This document shows positions 1 through 8,865 of a stretch of DNA of 43,771 bases, in pieces (the stretch's first letter is position 1; the number at the start of each line of letters is the position of its first letter). Position numbers and translations under genes: made by a program. The notes beneath the pieces are model-generated. The model searched no databases. It had not been told where the DNA came from and saw nothing but the letters and a program-made list of their open reading frames with translations. The DNA comes from Oscillospiraceae bacterium (GTDB lineage: Bacteria > Bacillota > Clostridia > Oscillospirales > Ruminococcaceae), in NCBI GenBank assembly GCA_009784625.1, contig WRBI01000018.1, positions 1-43,771 of the forward strand, read 5' to 3'.

Positions 1-223
1 ATTTATCTCCCTCCTTTTCACGCGCGCTCTTTAGGAGTGCTTTTTTGTATTCTATTTTACATTTTCCTATTTATCTCGCCTGCTTTTTCCTCCCAGCTCT
101 TCTTTTTTTGCGCAAAATAACAAAATGTCGCAGAAAATAACGCAGAAAATGTGCAACATTTTAGCCCACGATATAGGGACAGAAGAATAAGGCCAATGAT
201 GTTATCAGTGATCACATATAGAA

Positions 224-258
224 TCGCCCACAAAAGCGACAAATACCCTTGTGGGCGA
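224..258. repeat. 10-bp inverted repeat (hairpin)
   Basis: A perfect 10-bp inverted repeat, TCGCCCACAA (224-233) and TTGTGGGCGA (249-258), is separated by a 15-nt loop. No T-run follows on either strand, so it is not an obvious intrinsic terminator. The rest of positions 1-744 is AT-rich with no confident gene apart from the weak candidate at 269-499. Confidence 0.5.
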
Positions 259-268
259 CAGGTGCGTG

Positions 269-499
269 TTAGTCTTTAACAGCCTGCGAGGTCAGCTGGT
301 CGTGTGCGCGGTCAGCTATGCGAGCAAGGATAGCCTGTACCGTTTCGGATGTTGTGCCGCGGCAATAGTCATCACAAACTTTTATTCGGGTATTACTTAT
401 AAAGAAGTCCTTGACTACATATCCCCCAGTGGTCACTTGCAAGCCCCCCGGATTTATGACTTTTGTAAAGCGTATTATCGGACAGGAATGTCCTATCAC
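269..499 (-). CDS. Possible small conserved protein or remnant
   Basis: A 76-residue reading frame starting at a GTG. The C-terminal half (about residues 33-70: ISNTRIKVCDDYCRG, then a helix VQAILARIADRA) looks like a real protein of the small 'NTRI+ in/near DDYCR, EEVQxILxRIA' type that I associate with clostridial mobile-element neighbourhoods; this is from memory and unverified. The N-terminal third looks like noise, no good ribosome-binding site precedes the start, and the frame stays open upstream only to a nearby stop, so a decayed or 5'-truncated gene is as likely as a live one. If real, it marks the other side of an accessory segment whose recombinase lies near 6.4-8.0 kb. Confidence 0.3.
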   Translation of the reverse strand: MIGHSCPIIRFTKVINPGGLQVTTGGYVVKDFFISNTRIKVCDDYCRGTTSETVQAILARIADRAHDQLTSQAVKD

Positions 500-744
500 A
501 TAAAGCTGCCGAGTGATTATCTTTGACTCTGACTTAAATGCAATTGCCTGAAATCAAAAAGCTGTAGCCATGTTTGGCATGAATGAATATGATATATTGG
601 GTAAGTCATTTATATCCTTCTTTCTTAAATCACAAAAAAATCAGCTATTCGATGTGATTATGAATAAAATTGATTAATCATCAAAGAGCAGTGAGAGTAA
701 GCTTTTCTCATATATATGTTGAGTAAATATAAGGAAGTGGGTAT

Positions 745-3700
745 ATGAAAAATTTAAAGTTTAATAAAGGGTTGTTAATCGGGTTCGCTTTAATTATCTT
801 AGGGGCAGTAACCACAACCATAATCGGTGGATACAACATAATGGAAGTAAACAATCAGTATGTGTATGTACTTAATTACCCGCATGTCAGGTCGCGTATT
901 TTAAGTGAGATAGAAGTCAATATGATGAACGCGCGCCGTTCTATGAACAGGGCGTCTATGTATGCGAATGACTTCGACGAATATGGAAATATAAGACAAC
1001 ATGAAATTGACGACCAGGCAAATTATGTCGACAATTTACAGCAAGAATCGGAATCTTTTTTTAGACAGTTAAGGGATTCTCTAATCGCCGATCCTATAAT
1101 GGACTCTGCTGATATCTACATAAAAATGTATAGAGTTGACGCACTTGAGACGGCAATCATCCGATACTTCGGATATATCGATGATACGATAGCCGCCGCA
1201 AGAATTGGAGATACAAACGAAACAATAAGAATTGTGCGCGCGGGAATGACTACAGTCGAAGAAGCATATAAACACTTCGACTATTTGAAACAGATAACAA
1301 CGGAGTATATGTACGAAATTAGCGCAGATTTAACCGGTATAGCTCAAAATACGATGTTTATATTGACGATCGTCGCTGTTATTGGTGTTACCGTAATCGT
1401 ATTGCTTGTAGCTTATGTACACAAACTCACTACAGTAACGCTAAAACAAGAAAATAAGCAAATGAAGTTTATGTTCGATAATATGCCCGTTGTTGTGACG
1501 ATCATAGACCACGACTTTAACATAATAGATTGCAACGATGAAGTGATAAAGAGGTTTGGTATTTCTGATAAACGTGAATACTTGAATGACTTTTTTGCCT
1601 TTTCCCCGGAATATCAAGAGGATGGCACTTCATCCGCAGAAAAGTCACGAAAACTTATTGAAGAGGCTTTCAAAGCAGGTACGACAGAATTTGACTGGCT
1701 GCACCAAAACAAAAACGGAAACCTCATCCCTGTAGAGGTGTATGGGCTTATCACTCGCTACAACGACAGTGATGTGCTTGTTGCCTACGCGATAGACACC
1801 ACTCGTATAAAAGAAGCACAGGCGAAAGAGCGGGAAGCCAGCAGCCGCATGAAGCTCATGTTCGATGCCGCGCCGCTTTTGATCGAGCTTTGGAATAAGA
1901 ATAACGAAATAACGGATTGTAACCTATTCGCCGCGTCTCACCTTAACATTAGGTCTGCGAATGAGTATATTGACAGAATGCAGGAATTTTTCCCTCAAAT
2001 GCAGCCTGACGGCGCGTCTTCTTGGGAATACTGGGTGCAAAACCTTCAAAAAGTTTTCGAAGAAGGCTACCATACATTTGAAGTAAATATTGTAAGAGTG
2101 GATAATGGACTTCCCTGTATTCTTGAAACCATAGGGATTCTTACGGAAATAAATGGAGAGCCTATGGCGATTATGTATTCTACCGATATAACGCAAGCCA
2201 GACAAAGCCGCAGAGAAGCCGAAGAAGCTTCTGAGCGAACCAATCTTATGTATAGTGTTGCCCCGCTTTTGATTGAGTTCTGGAATGAGGATATGGAGCT
2301 AATCGACTGCAATCTTTTTTCCGCGAGAATTTTTGGGCTGCAGTCCAAAGAAGAATATATCAGTAAGTTCTATGAGTATAACCCGCCAACCCAGCCTGAC
2401 GGAATTTCGTCATGGGAATACTGGACAGATAAGATAAAGAGCGCTTTCAAATACGGCTCCTGCGCCTTTGACATGGTTCTAAAAAACAAGGATGGAAACG
2501 CTATTTATACCGAAGTATTGGGTATGAGCGTGGAAATCAACGGCAAGCCTACTGTAATTACCTACTCCAGCGATGTTACACTGGCAAAAGAAAACATGGA
2601 ACACCAGAAAAAAATGATTATAGCGGAAGAGAACAACCAGGCTAAAACACGCTTTTTAGCAAACATGAGCCACGAGATACGCACACCCCTTACGGCCGTA
2701 TTGGGTATTTCAGAAATCCAATTGCAAAATCAACATTTAGATATGGAAGTAGAGGAGGCGTTCTTGAAAATTAACGATTCCGCAAGCATACTGCTTCAAA
2801 TAATCAACGACATACTGGATATCTCAAAAATCGAAGCGGGCAAAATGGATTTAAAGATTGCCCGCTATGAAGTGGCCAGCCTTGTCACAGATACCGTACA
2901 ACTTCATTTGGTTTTTTTGGGCAGTAAAAGCATCAGGTTTGAGGTGGAAGCGGACGAAAATATGCCGGCACATCTTTTGGGCGATGACTTGCGTTTGAAA
3001 CAAATAGTAAACAATCTTCTTTCCAATGCTTTCAAATACACCAGAGAAGGCAAAGTGACCTTTGCCATGTGCTGTGAATATTTGAATGATGAGCGTTCAG
3101 ACAATGCTTCTGTCAACTTGATCATGAAAGTAACGGATACAGGCAAGGGAATGACCAAACAGCAGCTAAAAGCGATTCGCGATGATTACGCCCGCTTTCA
3201 TGAAGAAAGTGACCGATTTGTCCCCGGTACAGGCTTGGGTATGCCCATTGTATATAATATGGTTAGCCTTATGGAAGGCACCATAGATATCGAAAGCGAA
3301 GTTGGGGTGGGTACCACCGTTAGATTGCGCATCCCCCAAATAATATCTGGCACAGACAAACTTGGCCCCGAAACCGTTGAAAGCTTCCGCCATTTTGAAG
3401 AGGGCATTTTGGCGAACAGAAGGAAAGTGGGTTTTGAGCCGGAACCCATGCCATATGGCTCTGTACTTATTGTGGATGACGTAGACACCAACCTCTATGT
3501 AGCAAGGGGGATTTTAAAATTTTACGACTTGAATATTGAGACAGTCAACAGCGGTTTTAAAGCGGTTGAAAATATAAAGCAAGGTATGACATACGACATC
3601 ATTTTCATGGATCATATGATGCCTGACCTTGATGGAATGGAAACCACCAAGCTCATACGCGAGCTTGGCTACAATGCGCCTATTGTAGCGCTTACCGACA

Positions 3701-4422
3701 ACGCGCTGATTGGCCAGGCGGAGGAATTCATGAAAAACGGGTTTGACGCCTTTCTTTCAAAGCCTATACAAACTGTGCGTTTGAATTCTATACTCATTAA
3801 ATTTATCCGTGATAAACAGCCCATTGAAGTGTTGGAAAAAGTAAGGGCGCAGGCCAAAGAAAACACAGCACAAGGATCAAGCGCGGCCATTGGTGAATTT
3901 TTAAACAACCCTGACCTTCTTCTCACAGCATACAAGGACTTTGCCCGCTCTCAAAGCAATGTCATGTCAGAGATGTTTCGCGCTGTACAGGCAAACGATA
4001 TCAAAACCGCCCATCGCCTGGCACATACATTAAAAGGTTTGGCGGCGATCATAAAAGAGAAAAATCTCGTGAAGCTTGCGAGAATGGCAGAAGATTCGTT
4101 TCGGGCAGGAAATGTGCCGATGGAAATAGACGAGCTTAACCTGGAACTCGAAAAGGTGCTGGCTAAAATTGAAATATATTTGCGAGAGATACCTGTATCT
4201 AAAAATACGGTATCTGCCGCTGATCTTGACAAGACGGCGGTGGGAGCGCTCTTTGACAAAGCAGCGGAACTGCTTGTGACAAAACGCGGCGCGGTCATAA
4301 ATATGACGGACGAACTCGCCGCTATACCCCAAACAGAGGGGCTGATTGCTTTAATAGAGGATTTGGCTTTTGAAGCCGCTTTGGAGCGTTTGAGTAAGTT
4401 GAGGAAAGATTTGGAGGTGTAG
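745..4422 (+). CDS. Membrane hybrid histidine kinase (4HB-like sensor, 3 PAS, HisKA, HATPase, REC, HPt)
   Basis: A 1225-residue multistep phosphorelay sensor kinase. Membrane helices at about 8-30 and 203-227 enclose a helical extracytoplasmic domain of the four-helix-bundle type. Three PAS modules follow (about 240-355, 369-490, 498-615); the second and third are clearly tandem duplicates (both have APLLIE, DCNLF, QPDG and SSWEYW). HisKA contains NMSHEIRTP with phospho-His H643. The ATPase domain has the N box (VNNLLSNAFKYT, about 755), DTGKGM and GTGLGMP. A receiver domain starts near 905 with phospho-Asp D956 and a C-terminal HPt domain carries H1094 in AHTLKG. All relay residues are present, so a complete His-Asp-His relay is expected. 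ATG start with an AGGAAG site about 8 bp upstream. It ends 2 bp before the next kinase, so the two are cotranscribed. The output partner is not visible. Confidence 0.93.
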   Translation: MKNLKFNKGLLIGFALIILGAVTTTIIGGYNIMEVNNQYVYVLNYPHVRSRILSEIEVNMMNARRSMNRASMYANDFDEYGNIRQHEIDDQANYVDNLQQESESFFRQLRDSLIADPIMDSADIYIKMYRVDALETAIIRYFGYIDDTIAAARIGDTNETIRIVRAGMTTVEEAYKHFDYLKQITTEYMYEISADLTGIAQNTMFILTIVAVIGVTVIVLLVAYVHKLTTVTLKQENKQMKFMFDNMPVVVTIIDHDFNIIDCNDEVIKRFGISDKREYLNDFFAFSPEYQEDGTSSAEKSRKLIEEAFKAGTTEFDWLHQNKNGNLIPVEVYGLITRYNDSDVLVAYAIDTTRIKEAQAKEREASSRMKLMFDAAPLLIELWNKNNEITDCNLFAASHLNIRSANEYIDRMQEFFPQMQPDGASSWEYWVQNLQKVFEEGYHTFEVNIVRVDNGLPCILETIGILTEINGEPMAIMYSTDITQARQSRREAEEASERTNLMYSVAPLLIEFWNEDMELIDCNLFSARIFGLQSKEEYISKFYEYNPPTQPDGISSWEYWTDKIKSAFKYGSCAFDMVLKNKDGNAIYTEVLGMSVEINGKPTVITYSSDVTLAKENMEHQKKMIIAEENNQAKTRFLANMSHEIRTPLTAVLGISEIQLQNQHLDMEVEEAFLKINDSASILLQIINDILDISKIEAGKMDLKIARYEVASLVTDTVQLHLVFLGSKSIRFEVEADENMPAHLLGDDLRLKQIVNNLLSNAFKYTREGKVTFAMCCEYLNDERSDNASVNLIMKVTDTGKGMTKQQLKAIRDDYARFHEESDRFVPGTGLGMPIVYNMVSLMEGTIDIESEVGVGTTVRLRIPQIISGTDKLGPETVESFRHFEEGILANRRKVGFEPEPMPYGSVLIVDDVDTNLYVARGILKFYDLNIETVNSGFKAVENIKQGMTYDIIFMDHMMPDLDGMETTKLIRELGYNAPIVALTDNALIGQAEEFMKNGFDAFLSKPIQTVRLNSILIKFIRDKQPIEVLEKVRAQAKENTAQGSSAAIGEFLNNPDLLLTAYKDFARSQSNVMSEMFRAVQANDIKTAHRLAHTLKGLAAIIKEKNLVKLARMAEDSFRAGNVPMEIDELNLELEKVLAKIEIYLREIPVSKNTVSAADLDKTAVGALFDKAAELLVTKRGAVINMTDELAAIPQTEGLIALIEDLAFEAALERLSKLRKDLEV

Positions 4423-4424
4423 CG

Positions 4425-6032
4425 GTGAATGGACAGAGGAGTATCTTAATTATTGACGACACCCCCATGGAGCTAAAGGCTTTGAGCAAAATTTTATCGT
4501 CCAGTTACGATGTGATCATAGCCCAAAGCGGTGAGGAAGGGCTGACATTGGCGCATAAAAACAAAACTGACCTGGTTTTGCTTGATCTGAATATGCCCCG
4601 TTTGTCAGGGTTTGAAGTGCTGTCTAAGTTGAAATCAGACGAAAAGACCAAGGATATACCTGTCATCTTCATCACCGGCAGCGATTCGGATGACGACGAG
4701 CTGGAAGGGCTTTCTCTGGGCGCGGTTGATTTTATACGCAAACCCTTTGCTGACACGATTGTTCACATGCGTGTGGGCCTGCATATGGAACTGATTGAGC
4801 AGGCAAAAATTCGAGAGTTTGCTGAAAAGGAACGACTGGCAAATGAAGCCAAAAGCGATTTCCTTGCGAACATGAGCCACGAGATACGCACCCCTATGAA
4901 CGCCATAATAGGAATATTGCGGATGGTGCAGCGGATGGATATGCCATCCATCCAACGCGAATACCTGGACAAAATAAATTTTTCCACAAAAACTTTACTG
5001 CGTATTGTGGACGATATTTTGGACTTTTCCAAATTAGAGGCCGGCATGATGGAGATCCAGGCAGTTCCGATCTGCCTGGAGGATATTATTCGCGGCGTCA
5101 GAGGCATGGCAGAGCATCAAGCGGAAGAAAAAGAATTAACGTTTTCTGTTGAATATGACCCTGCACTGACCGGCCAGTACTTGGGCGACCCCCTGCGGCT
5201 CACCCAGGTGTTGACCAACTTGTGCGCCAATGCTGTAAAGTTTACCGAAAAAGGGTCTGTAGTGATCGCTGTCAAACTGCAAGCGACAGGCAGTACAGAC
5301 GCTGCTTTGCTTTTTTCGGTTTCAGATACAGGCATAGGCATAACCACAGAAGAACAGAAAAAGCTCTTTTCTGTGTTCAGCCAGGCCGATATTTCCGCTA
5401 CCCGGCGTTATGGCGGCACAGGTTTGGGTTTGGCGCTGTGTAAAAAGCTGGTTCACCTTATGGGCGGAGACATTTGGTGCGAAAGTGAAATTGGCAAAGG
5501 CTCCACTTTTTCTTTTACAATCCGGCTTGGCACCGCTCCCGACGCACAGGGCAGTGATCCGAAAGCCGACACCCAAAACATGGAGGCGGAAGAAGCCGCG
5601 TTAAATCTGCTTAAGCCTTACGGCAAAAGCCGTATCCTGTTGGTGGAGGATAACCTTGTTAATCAGTTTGTGGCAGAAGAAATACTCAAGCAGGCCGGCT
5701 TAGCTGTAGACATCGCCAATAACGGCATAGAGGGTTTGGAAGCCTTAAATCAACAAGAGTATGACCTGGTACTTATGGATATACAGATGCCCAAAATGGA
5801 CGGATTGACAGCGTCTAAGCGTATTAGGGAAAGAGACGAATTAAGCTGGATGCCGATCGTGGCGTTAACGGCCCACGTAATGGAAGAAGACCGCCGAAAG
5901 AGCTGCGAAGCGGGCATGAACGCGCACATTACCAAGCCTATAGATTGCGCAGTGTTGTACCGGTGTTTGTCGGAATGGTTGGGCAAGGGGCGAAAAGCCA
6001 AAGCGATGCATGTTTCTTTAGCAGATTTATAA
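4425..6032 (+). CDS. Cytosolic hybrid histidine kinase (REC-HisKA-HATPase-REC)
   Basis: A 535-residue soluble kinase with no membrane segment. An N-terminal receiver domain (phospho-Asp D54 in LLDLNMP) is followed by a short coiled linker, HisKA (NMSHEIRTP, H152), HATPase_c (N box around 265-275, DTGIGI, GTGLGLAL) and a second receiver (about 405-525, D452 in LMDIQMP, Lys in ITKPID). GTG start; GGAGGT sits in the last codons of the upstream kinase, so translation is probably coupled. The HisKA nucleotide sequence shares a run of identical bases with that of the upstream kinase, consistent with common ancestry. The N-terminal receiver could accept phosphate from the upstream kinase's HPt, making a two-protein relay; that pairing is inference from adjacency. 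Confidence 0.92.
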   Translation: MNGQRSILIIDDTPMELKALSKILSSSYDVIIAQSGEEGLTLAHKNKTDLVLLDLNMPRLSGFEVLSKLKSDEKTKDIPVIFITGSDSDDDELEGLSLGAVDFIRKPFADTIVHMRVGLHMELIEQAKIREFAEKERLANEAKSDFLANMSHEIRTPMNAIIGILRMVQRMDMPSIQREYLDKINFSTKTLLRIVDDILDFSKLEAGMMEIQAVPICLEDIIRGVRGMAEHQAEEKELTFSVEYDPALTGQYLGDPLRLTQVLTNLCANAVKFTEKGSVVIAVKLQATGSTDAALLFSVSDTGIGITTEEQKKLFSVFSQADISATRRYGGTGLGLALCKKLVHLMGGDIWCESEIGKGSTFSFTIRLGTAPDAQGSDPKADTQNMEAEEAALNLLKPYGKSRILLVEDNLVNQFVAEEILKQAGLAVDIANNGIEGLEALNQQEYDLVLMDIQMPKMDGLTASKRIRERDELSWMPIVALTAHVMEEDRRKSCEAGMNAHITKPIDCAVLYRCLSEWLGKGRKAKAMHVSLADL

Positions 6033-6078
6033 AACCGGTATAAAAGGCTCTGTCAATAATAAGATGTCTTGAGGAAAA

Positions 6079-6132
6079 GTAAGCAGCAAATAGAGAGTCA
6101 CCTGTACAGGTGACTCTCTATTTGCTGCTTAC
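6079..6132. repeat. 54-bp perfect palindrome
   Basis: Two 27-bp arms, perfectly complementary with no spacer, centred between 6105 and 6106 (CCTGT|ACAGG). It lies 47 bp after the second kinase and just before a GGDEF fragment. It would form a very stable hairpin in RNA and could terminate the kinase operon, but no T-run follows on either side. Confidence 0.85.
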
Positions 6133-6171
6133 GGTGGAGCCGTGATTTTGCATGAAAAGGAGTGTCTTGGG

Positions 6172-6315
6172 ATGTTGTTTATTGAAATAGACAAGTTCAA
6201 GATATTCAACGACACATATGGGCCGGCTAACGGCGACAAGTGGATTTTCACGCTTGCCGCCGTTTTGGTTATCGTAAAAACAATAGATAAGGTGGTTGAA
6301 CAATTGCGGCATTGA
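6172..6315 (+). pseudogene. Truncated GGDEF (diguanylate cyclase) domain fragment
   Basis: A 47-codon frame encodes MLFIEIDKFKIFNDTYG then ANGDK, the unmistakable N-terminal half of a GGDEF domain (consensus LLFIDIDxFKxxNDTYGHxxGD). It stops before the GG(D/E)EF active-site loop. The frame is open upstream to about 6133, directly against the palindrome, with no start for a full enzyme. AAAAGGAG lies 7-15 bp upstream of the ATG, so a short peptide could still be made. It is best read as the remnant of a diguanylate cyclase cut at both ends, presumably when the palindrome and recombinase arrived. Confidence 0.7.
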
Positions 6316-6337
6316 TGATAAAAGCAGTGAATAAACC

Positions 6338-6346
6338 TGTTATAAT
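6338..6346 (+). promoter_or_regulatory. Extended -10 promoter for the recombinase
   Basis: TGTTATAAT is a perfect extended -10 element 28 bp upstream of the recombinase GTG. No good -35 hexamer is present at 17 bp, which fits a TGn-type promoter. Confidence 0.5.
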
Positions 6347-6373
6347 GAACTTTATTCCGTGCTTTAAAGGGCG

Positions 6374-7981
6374 GTGGAGCAGGTGGAACATTACTGCATG
6401 TATCTTCGAAAATCCAGACAAGACAACGAAGCCGAAGCCCGGGGAGAGGGCGAGACGCTTGCAAGGCATAAAAAGGCTTTGTTTGCACTCGCCCACCTTC
6501 AAAAACTGCGTGTCGGCGAGGTATATGAGGAGGTAGTATCCGGCGAAACCATAGCCGCCCGCCCGGAAATGCAGCGCCTTTTGCGGGATGTCGAAACAGG
6601 AAAATGGGCCGGCGTCCTTGTAATGGAAGTCGAGCGATTGGCCCGAGGCGATACATCAGACCAGGGAGCGGTTGCGAAAACTTTTCAGTATTCAGATACA
6701 AAAATTGTAACCCCCATGAAAACCTTTGACCCGCGGGACGAGTTCGATGAGGAATACTTTGAGTATTCGCTTTTTATGTCGCGCAGAGAATACAAAACAA
6801 TCAATCGGCGTATGCAGCGTGGGCGGGCAGCCTCTATAAATGAGGGTAAATACGTCGCGAATCAGCCCCCATACGGGTATGTGCGCGTAAAACTTGAAAA
6901 ACAAAAAGGCTGGACTTTGGAAGAACACCCACAGCAAGCCGAGGTTGTGCGAGCGATATTTGACTTATATACACATGGAGAACTGCAAGAAGATGGAAGT
7001 TACAAAAGGCTTGGCGCCGGCCTTATTGTCAAATGGCTAAACCGCATGGATATACCGGCTAAAAAGGGCGGAGTATGGGTTGCGGCGTCTGTGCGGGATA
7101 TTTTGATAAATCCGGTTTATATTGGGAAAGTGCGCTGGAACTTTCGCCCGGCAGTTAAAAAGATGACAGGCGGGGAAATAAAGATTGAGCGCCCACGCTC
7201 AAAAACAGGTGATTGTGTTATTGTTGATGGCCTGCACAAGGGAATAGTAGATGAGGGGATATTCACGACAGCACAGGAATTTATGAAACACAGCCCCGCG
7301 CGCCCTGTCGGCGAACGCGGGGTTGTGAAGAATCCACTTAGCGGAATCGTCTATTGCGGCATGTGTGGGCGCAGTATGGTCAGGCGGGCATATCCAAATA
7401 ATAATTGCGCGGATACTTTGATGTGTGTTATTCCCACATGTAAGAATGTGAGCGTCAAGCTGAGTTCTGTTGAAGAGCGGTTATTGGAGGCTTTGGAAAC
7501 ATGGCTGGGCGGGCATAAGTTGAAATTAGGGCCAGACAGCGGAAAGAAAAAAGCCGACAAAAGCAAGACGCAAATCGAGCTAAAACGCAAAGCGCTTGAC
7601 AAGATTGAATCCGAGATTGAAACCCTCAAAAAACAACGGAGCAAAGCCCACGACCTCCTGGAACAAGGCGTGTATGATACCGACACCTTCCTTGATCGTA
7701 CCAAAGAAATAGGGGAGCGCATACAAAAGGCAGAGGATAAGCGAAACGCCGCTCAGACAGAAGTACGTGAAGAGAGCCGAGCTGGTATCATACCGCGAGT
7801 CGAAAAACTCTTTGATGTTTATTGGAGCTTGCAATCTCCGGCAGCCAAAAACGATTTGCTCAAAGACATAGTTGAAAAAGTCACTTATATAAAAGAAAAA
7901 AGTGGGCGGTGGCATAACTCCCCTGACAATTTTGAGCTGACGGTATACCCGAAGCTGCCCATGTATGAGCGCAGTCAGTGA
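6374..7981 (+). CDS. Large serine recombinase (site-specific integrase)
   Basis: A 535-residue large serine recombinase. The catalytic resolvase domain is N-terminal with nucleophile S14 in YLRKSR and the VERLARGDT active-site helix near 87-95. The Recombinase domain spans about 165-290 (ending in the NPVYIGK block). A zinc ribbon follows (CGMCGR from about 328, then further Cys pairs to about 360), then a long coiled coil (about 400-475) typical of phage/ICE integrases. The C-terminus appears complete. The GTG start is weakly supported; an ATG eight codons downstream (6398) would keep S14 and follows AGGTGG. No excisionase, phage or conjugation gene is adjacent. Its stop codon lies only three nucleotides before the first sense codon of a 5'-truncated cotJC, so the gene probably sits at one end of an element inserted in that gene. 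Confidence 0.93.
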   Translation: MEQVEHYCMYLRKSRQDNEAEARGEGETLARHKKALFALAHLQKLRVGEVYEEVVSGETIAARPEMQRLLRDVETGKWAGVLVMEVERLARGDTSDQGAVAKTFQYSDTKIVTPMKTFDPRDEFDEEYFEYSLFMSRREYKTINRRMQRGRAASINEGKYVANQPPYGYVRVKLEKQKGWTLEEHPQQAEVVRAIFDLYTHGELQEDGSYKRLGAGLIVKWLNRMDIPAKKGGVWVAASVRDILINPVYIGKVRWNFRPAVKKMTGGEIKIERPRSKTGDCVIVDGLHKGIVDEGIFTTAQEFMKHSPARPVGERGVVKNPLSGIVYCGMCGRSMVRRAYPNNNCADTLMCVIPTCKNVSVKLSSVEERLLEALETWLGGHKLKLGPDSGKKKADKSKTQIELKRKALDKIESEIETLKKQRSKAHDLLEQGVYDTDTFLDRTKEIGERIQKAEDKRNAAQTEVREESRAGIIPRVEKLFDVYWSLQSPAAKNDLLKDIVEKVTYIKEKSGRWHNSPDNFELTVYPKLPMYERSQ

Positions 7982-7984
7982 TAA

Positions 7985-8434
7985 CATCAGTATCCGCACG
8001 AACTCGGACATATGGAAATGATCTCAGCCATCGTCTATCAGTTAACCAGAGGCATGTGTATGGACGAGATCAAACGAGATGGTTTTGACGCATATTTTGT
8101 CGACCACACAAGCGGCATCTACCCGGTTTCGGCCGGGGGCATCCCTTTCAAGGTGGATTACCTAGCATCTAAGGGAGACATAATAACCGACCTGCATGAA
8201 GACCTTGCAGCAGAGCAAAAAGCCCGAACTACATATGACAACATCCTGCGCCTGGCCGACGACCCCGACGTCAAAGACGCCATCCGATTTTTGCGTGAGA
8301 GGGAAATCGTACACTACCAGCGCTTCGGCGAAGCGCTGCGAATTACCCAAGACCGGCTGGATTGCAAAAACTTTTACGCGTTCAATCCCGGTTTTGACAA
8401 AGCGCAGGCCGCACAGGTCATGGCGGGGAAGTAA
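7985..8434 (+). pseudogene. cotJC: 5'-truncated CotJC spore-coat protein (Mn-catalase family)
   Basis: The frame is open from 7985 (an in-frame TAA lies just before) and reads ELGHMEMI, IVYQLTRG, DAYFVDHTSGIYP, DLAAEQKARTTYDNI, LREREIVHYQRFGEALR and KNFYAFNP, all signature blocks of CotJC, a manganese-catalase-like inner coat protein of endospores. About 140-150 C-terminal residues remain of the usual roughly 190-200; the N-terminal portion before the TEELGHMEM block, including the first metal ligands, is missing. No ribosome-binding site precedes the internal ATG at 8012. The junction coincides with the 3' end of the serine recombinase gene. Either this is a simple disruption, or the 5' half lies beyond an intervening element that could be excised. 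The C-terminal part shows no frameshift or stop. Confidence 0.8.
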
Positions 8435-8457
8435 TCATTTCGTCGTCGCGAACACAC

Positions 8458-8488
8458 AAACCCCACCGGTTTCATTCCGGTGGGGTTT
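8458..8488 (+). terminator. Intrinsic terminator after cotJC fragment
   Basis: A perfect 12-bp stem (AAACCCCACCGG / CCGGTGGGGTTT) with a 7-nt loop. The T-stretch is short, but the stem itself ends in TTT. Confidence 0.65.
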
Positions 8489-8865
8489 GATGCGTGGCGC
8501 ATTGCGAATAGTTTCTTATTACTCAGTGGCTTCCTTACATAAAAGCTGGGTATCCTGCGCTTGCTTAAAGGCAATTCGCACACTCTCTCTTATCTTCCTT
8601 CCTCTCTTTCTGCTCACATGAAAAAGATATTTTTGAAAAAGTCTTGTATCTGCTTAAGCTGATAATAGGGGCGGAAAATCTCTTCGCGTCATCTTGCCTG
8701 TAGTTATACATCTTAACGTCGACTGAAAGATTTATATTTAAACGTTTTTCGACAACATAATTAACACTCACCCCCCCCGCCGCGAAAATACGGTGGGGGT
8801 TCCCGCGTCTGGTATTTCTCTGCAACTTATGCTACAATAACCAAAAACAACTGAGGGGTCTGGGT
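8489..8865. other. Intergenic region with hslO promoter
   Basis: No convincing gene. A C-rich run near 8770 pairs with CGGTGGGGG at about 8792-8800 to make a GC-rich hairpin with one wobble pair. A TACAAT -10 candidate for hslO lies at 8833-8838, without a clear -35. Confidence 0.4.

Noticed and set aside
57-242. Minus-strand hydrophobic frame of 61 codons
   Set aside because: TTG start without ribosome-binding site, no recognisable family, and composition consistent with AT-rich noise.
251-526. Plus-strand frame of 91 codons
   Set aside because: It is antisense to a frame with better protein character, and its own translation resembles no family.
6129-6701. 190-codon minus-strand frame
   Set aside because: It lies antisense to the recombinase catalytic domain and the GGDEF relic, both of which have clear protein signatures.
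8565-8825. 86-codon minus-strand frame in the gap before hslO
   Set aside because: No family resemblance, no ribosome-binding site, and it spans a C-run and hairpin.
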